Source: Arcuatula senhousia (taxonomy: Eukaryota; Mollusca; Bivalvia; Mytilida; Mytilidae). From it: a DNA stretch of 64,000 nucleotides. Below the pieces are notes generated by a model. The model ran no database searches and was not told where the DNA came from. It saw only the letters and a program-made list of their open reading frames with translations. The stretch covers positions 18,717,001 to 18,781,000 of the forward strand of contig OZ020309.1 of the NCBI GenBank assembly GCA_963971305.1, in the 5' to 3' direction. This document shows positions 40,535 through 52,500 of this stretch, one piece after another. The translations under genes and the position numbers were made by a program. The first letter of the stretch is position 1. Each line of letters starts with the position of its first letter.

Positions 40535-43500
40535 GTAAAAAGCCATTTAAGATCCAATAATACTGAATATGTCTTAGCGAAAAATTGTAGTAAGAGGCCA
40601 GTTAAGATTTTAAGCCAGTGTTAAGACTAAGAATCTTGCGACCATTCAACAACAAAATACAAAAACCAGAAAAAATCAACAAACTAAACCAAAAACCAAA
40701 CCAAAAAACCCAAAACCCAAAAAAAAGAATCTGTTTATTTTCTGTATATTTCCATGATTTTCATGAGCTAATTTCATGAGATGTTAACAGCAGATTAGAT
40801 TTATAAAAATATATATAGATTATTACACAAGGTTTTCCATATCGGTTCCCATATCTTTCCTAGACTCCCATATAGGCTTATTAGGTCGAGGCGTCAGAGG
40901 ATACCTGATATGGGTCAAGGAATTATATGGACCTCATATGGAAAACCTTGTATCATAATCTCTTTATCACATCATTTTCCACACAAGACCCTAAACTGCT
41001 CTATAAAACCTACTCTAGTCTTTTACACACCAAAATAAAGAGAATACAAAATAAAAATATTCAATTTTCTATAATTAGTATAATTAATTATAATCTGAAC
41101 ATCATCTCATGTTTATTAAAAGGGCAGCGCTAATGATGTCACACTAGCACACAAGGTCTGATATGGCCCAGGAAAAAGCCATATCAAGCCCATTCGTGAG
41201 CACGTGCCGCCTGATACCGCCATATCAGGACACTGGTCAAATATGGCTTGGACACTTCCGGCTGTTTCATCTGGACAAATTCATGTATATAAATTTATGC
41301 TAAATGTGTGATAAATACCATTATTTGAAAAGTTGTTTAAAATCAGTCAGTTAATGACAAAAAATAAAAATAAAATTTAAAAACTTAACTAAGAATTGAA
41401 CAACAAAAACAAACTATAAATAGAAAACATGCACATGATTTTTAATGCATTTAAAGCATGCAAACAAATATATTAATATTGAGAAAAAAACATACAGTTT
41501 ACAGCTTATTAACACTTGTAACATATCATATGACTTGGATAATATATAGAACCACCTCTAAAACAGGCTATAACATTCTACATAGGGATTGAAATATATG
41601 TTATTGTTAAAGGATAAAGTCTAGGTACAATGTTTAAACTATAAGGAGAGCAATACTCAATGCTCATTTACAACCCCTGCAGGAAAAAATCATGGTGTTC
41701 CTTTATAACAGGAAATATGTAGACAAGAAGTTAAAATTAGTTTTAAATAAAATAACAGTCTTTGTTCAGCTTTAATTATCAGTATTGTTTCTATTTTTCA
41801 GGAAAGTGGGGTAACTAATACTGATTTAGGAAGTATTGCTTTAGTTTTTTGTAAGTTTATTATTTCAATTAAGCTTGGTGCTGAATTTGGCTTCCTTTTT
41901 TCAACTTTTCTTTTCATACTACTGGTACATAAATTATTCATAACCAAATTAATTGCTCTATTGTATTCTAATTCAGATCGAGAAATTCTAAGATTTTTAC
42001 ATATAGAAATACATTAAAAGTTACAATTTTAAAACTGTTTTCAATTTTGAAATTAAGTTAAATTATTTATTTTAAACTCGGGTTATCCCCCTTTCATCAC
42101 AAATTATTTTCTAGATGTGGTTGTAAATAATCCTAACACAGACCCACTAAAAGTAGATGTAACAGCTGACAAATGTTGTATTGAAGAAGAAAATATGGAA
42201 AGAAATTGTGATGTAAGTGATACCCAAGCGTACTGAGAAAAAAATCTTCAGGGTCGCTGTAAAACTGGCAAAAATTTTGTGGTTAAACAAAAATATCTCC
42301 CGACTTTTTGATCCATCTCCCGTTCTCCCAACTCTTTGTGTAATCTCCCGCTTTTTCAAGACATGACAAAATTTTAGTTTTATAGACCTTTTAATTGTTC
42401 AGCCATAAAAAATTTCCGTTGTTTTAGGGGTTTGTCAATTAGGTAAACGTTAATTTAACAGGTAAAGGTGTTAATTAAAGGTTTATTGCCATAATTGACC
42501 TGATGATTGTATAAACAGTTTGAGATTAATCAGTGAAGCCATATATATTTGGCACATGCTTAGTGTCCCCAATTGACATTGAAATGCAATTTTAATGGGC
42601 TTTGAAAATCTCCCGCTTTTTGGTCCAATCTCCAGCCAAAAAAATTAAAATCTCCAGCTTTGTCATCACTGATCCGTCACATGTATGAAATATACTTAAT
42701 TTTAAATGATTATGGGAAATGATTGCCATAAAAGTGTTAATTTCAGTTGGTTTGCTGTTTAATATTAAAAAAAAAGAAACTTAAGCAAAGGTCTCAACAT
42801 TATTATTAATTGTTGTTTTTTATTTTATTAAATTTTATTTATGAGTTATTAAAAATTTACAAGTACAATTTTAAAACAAAAACAAAACACTGAAAACTGG
42901 AAGAGGTTAAAATAAACATTAATTAAAATTTTGTAAGTACATGTAAAATCAAACACAAAAAGATATTCCCTTTAAAAAATTTCCATGCGGTAAATAATTG
43001 CATTTGTTCTCATTGGATAATGAAATAAAAGTTTATTTTGTTTTTATTTGTTTCTTTTTCAGGTCATGGCATTGTATGGAGGTCAACATGCTAAGCTAAC
43101 GTCCAAGGAATCAAAAAGTTTTTCATTTATATATCCATCATTAGTATGTGTGTGTTTTTATTAGAAACTATAGTTTGTCCCACCATCTTTCCATTTCAAA
43201 TCAGATTAACCTTCAGGTTTGAAGTTACTTTTCCATGTTGCCATGGTTGCTGGTGGGGCATCATGGTTTTCTTTTTAAGAATGATGCAATGTTTTAAGGG
43301 GATACGTTACTTTGGTCTACCATCTTACTTTTTAAAACAAATTTGCACAGTGAATGGTAATACCATGATACATCGAAATGTTGATTTGAAATAGGGGGTC
43401 ATGGGTCGATTTTTCAAGTTATTTCACTTTGAAATTATCGTTTTTGGCGGGAAATTTGTATAGAAGTAATGGGAAAAGATCAAATATTTTCAAACTTTTG

Positions 43501-46500
43501 TTATTCTCCATTGATTAAAACAAAATTGTTTCATTACATTTCAACCAAAAACTAACACAAGAAAGTTCAACTCTTTCTCTAAACAATGATATATATTTTG
43601 TCATAGGTCATAGACCATCTTTTTTCATGAATTTACATCAAAGATAAACAATAGCGTTAAAGTTCAACGCTGTTCAAGTAAAATTGACGTTGCGTTTCAA
43701 ATCGAAAAGGGACGTTTTTCTGTTTCACAGGACAATTTTTATCGATAACGTCGTTTTTAACTTAACGTATCCCCTTAACAGACATTTTAGGGTATATTAT
43801 ATTATGAGACTGAAACCTATGATGGTGTGCAAGATAAAGATTCAGCAGGATACATTTAATAACCCATAATGTTTACAATTGTGGTCCAAAATGAGATCTG
43901 AGAAAGAAGGAGTGGTTCTGGGCGGAAAACCACTGTATTTGCTGTGACAATAGTGAGAACTTAAGATCTTTGTCAAAAAATGAAATGGAAAAAATTGGTT
44001 TGTAGAACTGTTTCAAACATTTGACTTTTTTATGGATCAAAATTTTTTAAAACAGATGGTGATCAATTTGTTTTCCCTGTGAGATTTGTGAATTCTTCCT
44101 CTTTAGTGAGTCTAGTGCTGAGAGTGCTTGCTGACCAGTTATCAAAAGAAAAATCAGTTTACTTGTGATAAAAAAAGAATGTTCTTGTATATTTTGGAGA
44201 TTATTCCCCCATATAATTACCGGTAGAATCAATTTCATTGATTATCTCCCCTTCTGAAATACTTAGAAAATAGAAAAAAAAAATTATTAAAACTTTCTTT
44301 TGCTAAAATCACCTTTTAAAATGAAGTAGTATGTTAACTGTGTCATGTGATGTGTCTTCAATATATTTAGCATTCATCAGACAGATATCTAAACTCTTTC
44401 TGTGTGCTTTGTTTTTAAATTTTATTTTATGAGCATTAATTTTATAATCCTGAATTTTTTCAGTACATCCATGACATGGTTGGCCACTGTGTGATTATGG
44501 TCAGTGTTGAGCAAACAACACAGATTATCAACATAACATTTAATACTATGTTGGAGTATCGGAAGCCTGTACCATGGCTCCCTGATTTTATAAGTGGTAA
44601 GTGTACAAGGGCTGAGCCTGTACCATGGCTCCCTGATTTTATAAGTGGTAAGTGTACAAGGGCTGAGTCTGTACTGTGGCTCACTGATTTTATAAGTGGT
44701 AAGTCTACAAGGGCTGAGTCTGTTCTGTGGCTCCCTGATTTTATAAGTGGTAAGTGTATGAGGGCTGAGTCTTTAGTTTACAGTGGAGCCCTGATTTTAT
44801 TAGTGGTAGGTCTACAAGGGCTGTCTAGGTCAAACAACACAGATTATCAATACATGTATAACATTTAATACTATGTTGGAGTATCAGAAGCCTGTACCAT
44901 GGCCCTGATTTTATAAGTGGTAAGTTCGAGTCTCAAAAATGTGACCCATATGGCCAAGTGGTCTAAGGCGTTCACTGGATAAAACACCTTTATATTAAAT
45001 CACTTGTCAATTACCTTTGCAGGTAGCAGATTGAGTCTCACTTTGTAATTTTCAAAAACAAGATTTCCAACACTTGTATGTAATAAGGTTTGTTTGTTAC
45101 CTACCCAAGGTGGGTGGTTTCATCCGGATATTCTGGTTTCTTTAATTATTAAAACTGACCACTCTGTATGACCCACGTGTGTTCGCAAGGGTGTTAAACT
45201 TCAATAATTTGAATTGTATAGGAATTTTTTTTTTCACCTTGATCTGGTTTTATTTGCAGATTTCCTCTTTGACACTAAAATACCTAGAAAGTGTAAATCT
45301 AGAGATGAAGACAGATTTGGCAACTGCTACCCTGTCCAATGTGATATTAAGTATCATGGGAAGAGGAATTTCTTTGACTTGGGAACCAGATTGTGTATCC
45401 CACAAATCACCTGTGATGGGGAGAATGTTGAACATAAGGTATGGGTGAGTATGTAGCAATGGGAGACTGAAAACAGATGCATTATGGGAAGGAAAACATA
45501 TGGTAGACTTACATAGAGAAAAAGGGAAGATAAATATTGACAGAAAAAAGTTAAACTCCATTAGTATTTGTATTGCCCCTGACAAAAAAGGGACTTCCCC
45601 AACTGTATGTGATTAGGTTTGTCAGTTACTTGCCCAAGGTCTATGGTTTCCTCTGGGTTTTCTGCTTTCCTCCACCATTAAAAGTTTTTCTTTACAGGTA
45701 TATGACAGTGAAATCAATTCATGTAAAGACAGGGGTACATCCGCAACTAACTCTGAGGAAACCATGCCTGATAATGAAGTCAAGTTTTTAGGAAACTATG
45801 CCTGATACTGAAGTAAAGTTTTTAGGAAACTATCCCTGATACTGAAGTCAAGTTTTTAGAAAACCATGTCTGATACTGATGTCAAGTTTTTAGGAAACTA
45901 TGCCTGATACTGAAGTCAAGTTTTTAGGAAACTATCCCTGATACTGAAGTCAAGTTTTTTGAAAACCATGTCTGATACTGAAGTCAAGTTTTTAGGAAAC
46001 AATGCCTGATACTGAAGTCAAGTTTTTAGGAAACTATGCCTGATACTGAAGTCAAGTTTTTAGAAAACTATGCCTGATAATGAAGTCAAGTTTTTAGAAA
46101 ACTATTCCTGATACTGAAGTCAAGTTTTTAGAAAACCATGTCTGATACTGAAGTCAAGTTTTTAGGAAACAATGCCTGATACTAAAGTCAAGTTTTTATT
46201 TTACAGGTATACGACAGTGAAACAAACTCTTGTAAAGACAGGAGTACATCCAAAACTAACTCCGAGGAAACCATGCCTGATACTGAAGTCAAGTTTGATG
46301 GTTTTGAAGTAGTTGACTGGACTATTGAGGTATCAGTATTTCTTAAGAGGCACATACTTATATTGAGCTCAATAATAGGTTAGATTTATTTAAACAGATT
46401 GAAAAAAAATGCTTTTTATGCCCCATCTATCAAAGTAGGTGGGGCATATAGTGTTCAGGTCCATTATCTGTCCTTTCTTTTTGTCCATCCGTCTGTCCAT

Positions 46501-49500
46501 CCCAAATGTTGCAAGTACGAGCATTATGTCTTTTGGACATATTCTTGTGATATTTTGTCTTGAATCTCATGTTTTAAATGAAATAAAGATTTGTGGCTAT
46601 GACATACTTTGCTCTAGACAAGAATGTATTTAAAAAAAATATCATAATGTGATATAAAATTAGTGTACATGGCATTACTCCATAAAGTAAAGGACAATTT
46701 AAAAGTCAGAACCAAAATTTTCAGCAGCCTTCATTTGCCTAGTTGGTCTTGCAATTGGTTCAAGATAAAAATATGATGCCAATGATTTCAAATTTGATTG
46801 CACACCATTTCTTCTTTTTAAAAATCACTGAACCATATAATTATCAATGTACATACAAAATCCCTTTCTGGGATGGAATCGCAAAATGTTTAGACCTCTT
46901 GTTTTGTCTCTTTTTTCAGATAGCTGTTTCAGGTTGTTTCTAAACACAGAATCAAGAAAATTTTTGTTTTATATCAAACATTATTCTAACATTTTTTGGC
47001 CAGATTGAAAAATCTGGGTTTTAAAATGGTGAATGTCGGGCAGCTAAAGAAATTTACGTAACAGTTTTCTCAGCAACTTCTTATCACAGCCACTTGATAT
47101 TTGGTATACAGCATCAGGGTGTGGTCCCATAATGTTCGATTTGATTTTGGGTCTGTCCCTCATCTACTTCCTGTTTAACCAAAACCAGCCTTTTTTGCCT
47201 TTGACAAAATTTTTGAAGATTATATCAGAATCACACTTTGCATGTCTCTCTGTTTTACTAAGTTGTTGATAGAATTCCTTCTAAACTATTGAGGAAGTTT
47301 TATTATGTTTTACAATGAGAAGAACATATCTAAACATGAAGATAAGAACAAACACATAAGCTCTCAAATATCATAACATGATATCTTTTGGGTTTTTTTC
47401 TTCAAAATTTTAAAGTTTTACATTTTTATTTGCAGAGAAGAATTCACTGTAACCATGGAATTATGGCACCAAACAGAAGTACCTGTATTTGTCATCCTGG
47501 CTGGGATTCGCTAGTTTTACCCAATCAGAACATAGATAACAAAACTGGTCTGTTGCAGATGTGTGATATTGGCAAAGAAGGCTATTGGAAGCATGCATTA
47601 GCAGGAATTGTATCCTTGATAATCATGAGTAAAAAACTTATCAAAGGGGGCTTCCAGAGGGCCCAAAATGACCTATGGCCTGAAACATGTTTTCTAATAA
47701 CCTGCAACTTCCAGGAGTGGATCCAGGATTTTGGTTTAGGAGGGGGGGGATAAAATTGTTTGTCTCCAACTAAGCAAAATGTGAAAATATTGAGGTGTCT
47801 ATAAAGACGTTTGATGTTGATTTTAGAGAAAAAAAAAACTATTTTTGTCAGTTTTGTGGGGCTTTAGCCTTTCTCTAGATCTTCCACTGACTTCCATGTA
47901 TCCCATGATTCACCTAGCTATGGTCATTTTTGACCATATGTGAGCACTTATGTTTGGTATGTAGATACCTTGCCATTTTGTTTGTTACATAATGCATAAG
48001 AGTCATGGTCTGTTGCTGTTACAGGGCAAAAATACTGATTTTCATGATTCTTCATGATTCTTTGTTGTAACGTGTACTGTGGTTTCATTATTATTCGTGG
48101 GGTATCAATTTTCGTGGTTTCGAGTATGGCTATGACCCACGAAATTTGACACCCCTTGAAAAAGAAATTTAACATTGATCTGTATGCTGCAGACTTAAGA
48201 ACCACGAATTTAAAATCCTCGAACTGGTCCTTTTTCATCAAACCACAAAAATTGATACCCATGAAAATAAATGAATCCACAGTATATTACTTCAAGAATA
48301 ACTCTATTAGCTACGATTTCTTTTTGCCAATTTCCATTTCTTGCAAAATACACCAAAAATTTGTTGTTTAACAGTATCCCATTTTACAGTATTAAAACAT
48401 GGTAAAGGGTAACGAAGGCCCCAAATCGGCCCAAAAATTCAACTTTAATATGCTTCCTTGTAATTGCTCCCTTGATGTTCATAAGGCTTCATATTTTAAA
48501 AATTGCAATATCTTTTGGTTTCATTGTTTATCAACAAGTAGGACAGTGAGCTAAAAATCACTCTATTTTATACAAAGTCTCGTTTTTTGACATTTTTCAT
48601 TGATTTTCATGTATATATCGGTGAAAACGAAAATGGCCACACCCGTCGACCAAAATTATTTTGTGATAGAAATGTGTATTTTTATGTTATCAAATGATTA
48701 TCAAAAAATTACGATGGTCGACGAATGTGGCCAATACTATTTTTGACAAAATACGACGAGAAAACAGTGAAAATAGGCGAAAAATTAAGAATTGTATAAT
48801 TTTTGGTGTGTTTGAAATGCCAAAGCTAGACCTGTGATGTAGATATTTTGTTCAATCTTACATATATGAAAAGTTCAGTTATGCCTTAACTCATTTTTGA
48901 TAAATTTACGAAGAGTTGAAGTAGTTTCAAAATTAGTAGAAATACCGGGCCGATTTGAGGCATTCGTGGCTCTACTCCTTTAATTCTTTTGATTTACGAA
49001 CGAAGTCCTGTATTTGTTTGATATTTTTCCTGACTCTTGATCTTCATACAGGGCTTTGCCGTACAATCATCACCACATTTCAAATATCAAATCTAATGTG
49101 TTAGATTTTAAAAAAGTAAAAGATATAGAGAGTTGTGTCCCCTTTCTGCTCATGTTTTAGACTGAATTTTTCACAAATTACTGAAAAGTTATCAAAATTG
49201 AATAGAAAAATCAAGTATTTGGTGATATTTTCTTTAACTAGTCAGGGTTTTGCAGCAACGATCATAGCCGTACTTCATATATCAAATCTGATGTGTAAGA
49301 ATAAAAAGAGTAAGAGATATAGAGAGTTGTCTCCCCATTCCTCACCAGAAAAATCTACAGCAGAACAGCACTCCATTCAGCTTGATGGTAAATATTTCAT
49401 GTCGCATATGTACATGATGTACTTGTACTAACTTGATAGAATATGATTTAGATCAATTCTTTTTTCTTAATTATATCTCCTCCCACTTTGATGGGGAGAC

Positions 49501-52500
49501 ATATTTTTTTTTCATGTCCATTTGTCCATCACAATCCTATTTGCCTCTGACAACTTATCTAGAACTAATTAACAGAATTTAATGAAACTTGGTATGTAGC
49601 AAGTATGTAGTGCATAATTTAATAAAAATTAGAATTAGTTTAGAATTATAACCCATGTAAACTCTTTTTTAAAAAACAAATCTCGCATCATTCCTTCGGG
49701 CTCAACTCCTCTGAAACTAATAACCAAATTTAATGAATGATCCTCAAAGTTCTTAGGGAGTTATGGCCCTTTTAACTTGAAATTTACCCATATCCTCAGT
49801 GTCTGCTATCTCTATGCTTTCAGTTCATGTTAAGTTATGGGAAGTAAAACTCGAAGCGTAGAACTGAAAACATAAAGATACGTACACCAAAATGTGGACA
49901 ATTTACACCAATTCTTGTTCGATGTCATATATTTTACTTTTCCGTCAATAAAAAATTTCTTCAAGGCAAAATATGTATATATTGCTAATATATTAACAAA
50001 TTGTCCACATTTGGTGTATCTCTGTCTAAAACACCCATCTATTGGTTTTAAAGGGAGGGAAGGGTGGGTAAGGAAACCACCTCATATCTAAGCTTTTTAA
50101 AGTGACACTGTAACTGACGTGTATGACAATCATCACATCTACTGTCTATCCGTAAGCATGGATATTAAAATAATGAGAATGAGTAACATGAACTTCCGCC
50201 TACGTCATCAGTCAATGAGACTATACCCATATCCTCAGTGTCTGCTATCTCTATGCTTTCAGTTCATGTTAAGTTATGGGAAGTAAAACTCGACAGCTTA
50301 CAAGATGCAAATTTCATAACGAAACGACAATAAACCACCTTTAGCTCTTTTCCCAAAACTCAAAAAATAAAATAAAACACCTCATATAAACACGATATGA
50401 CAAGGACAAGGGTTTATCTAATAAAACCTGCATTACAAACTGATTGTAATGGCTTTTGCGATCATTATACAACAATCTCATATTAAGCACCAACACAAAT
50501 CTAAGTCTGACACATGCGAAGGTATAACATCCACTATTTCAAGTTTCTTTTCTGATCTGCACGTGAGTTTGCAAAACGAAGGGATCTCTCCTTCAAGTGT
50601 AAACAAGTTCCTGAGATTCCCTATTATTATATAGTTAGATGAAAACCATTTCGGTGTGTAACTATAACATTAAAGCAAAATAAATGGAATAAAAATCATA
50701 TTTACTAAAGACCAATTTAATTCAAATACTAGTATAAACCAATTTTGTAACACCTAAAGGAGAAAATCCCCTCGTATGCAACTCACGTGAGCGAACCCAC
50801 TAGGGCATCAGTGTCCCTTGAATTGCTAACGAAAGGAAATTCACAAAGAAAGCAATACCAAACAAGAATTAGGGCAATTTGTATAAAACATTTAACATGT
50901 CAACAAAGTACACATTTTAATTATCTCATTTTATTTGCCATGAACATTCGTTTAACATGAAATAACGATCCCTTAAGTCTATTGTTATAATTGATTGCTA
51001 TATCATTCACATTGTCTAATTTGGCTTTCATTTCTGTCTTCCATCTCTGGGTTAATGCTTTTCCAGCGTAACGGGATCACTACCATTCCGTACCTTATGT
51101 TACTCTGAAAGTAACAATACTATATTCTGTTAACAAGCTTAGCCTATTAAGATATTTCATATATTAAACATGTTATATAATTAAATATGTCCGTTGTACA
51201 TGTATAACTATTTCTTCTTTTCTTAATGAATTCTGATAATAATGTTAAGCAACTAACGAAACAGTTTTCGAAAAGAAATTATGTGACGGCACTTACAAGA
51301 CTAAACTGCTACATGTTTTGGCCAACAGAACAAGCTTATTATGCATTTACACTATGGATATCTTTCAAAAACAATGCAAAGATCAGATAATTTGAATATT
51401 ATAAATATTTCGTTGGATAAAACACACTAACTAACCTCAATCATATATTTGAATTCCTGTATTTCCACAGAAAGTAATCCTCTTCTTTTATAACACTTAC
51501 ATCTCTGAAATCAAAATAAATACTTGTAAATTTTAACTAATAATCAAGCACATGTTCGGTGTATATTTAAATTTACTCAACCAAATCAAAACAGTCCTCG
51601 ACACGTGAACTTCATTCAATACAACAAGGTTATATGTCCTTGACATAGAAAATACACAATGACATTATGTTCACAAATAAGCATTTATCTATTATTCATA
51701 TGCTTGCTTAAAATTTGTTGGCATATATTTTCTTTAAAGTTATACATGTTCTAAGTTTTTCTCTACGCAAAAAACGTGCACACATGTGACTCAATATTTA
51801 TTTCATGAAATATCTTTTCATAGCCACCTAGGCCAATATGTGCTTGACCACCTAGGTCTATATGTTCATGGCCACCTAGGCCTATATGTGCATGACCACC
51901 TAGGTCTATATCATGGCCACCTAGGCCTTAATGTGCATGGCCACCTAGGCCTATAAATTATCAGTGCATGGCCACCTAGGCCTTAAAATTATCAGTGCAC
52001 GGCCACCTAGGCCTATAAATTATCAGTGCATGGCCACCTAGGCCTATAAAATATAAATGCATAGCCACCAAGGCAAATAAAATGGAATACTTACAGTATG
52101 ACGTGTCGCACTCGAAACGTCCGTTCCCTAGCATGGATATTAAAATAATGAGAATGAGTAACATGAACTTCCGCCTACGTCATCAGTCAATGAGACTATG
52201 CAAGGATGTTCGGGGAAAAAGGAGTCTCTTCTAATCACTACTTTATTTTGTCATAATTTGAAATACAAATTTCCATGCTAGGATAACAGATTCTTGGGTG
52301 ATCAATACATTATATCATTCATAAAAAGAGCTGGTGGTGTAGTGGTTAATGCGTTGGGCTACTTACATCAAGGTTTGTGGTTCGATCCTCGTCCAGGGTG
52401 AAAATTTCATGAACCTATTTTCCAACTCTCTTGACACCATTTTCAAGGATGGTCTTAAGGAATGCTAGTCCTTCAAAGGGATGAAAAAAGGTTGTCCCAT

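Noticed and set aside
44597..44868. Simple read-through of exon 5 to 44868 as the true coding end
   Set aside because: The frame is open only because the 51-bp repeat is a multiple of three. The exon 6 to 11 chain in frame from the first donor is much better supported.
46439..47753. Plus-strand open frames at 46439-46943 and the 3' extension of exon 8 to 47753
   Set aside because: The first two lie in transposon-end sequence and spacer; the extension reads through the GTAAAA donor into a G-rich repeat.
49244..49255. Acceptor at the CAG eleven bases upstream for exon 9 of the membrane-protein gene
   Set aside because: It would break the frame from exon 8; the later TTTTGCAG keeps frame and completes the membrane helix.
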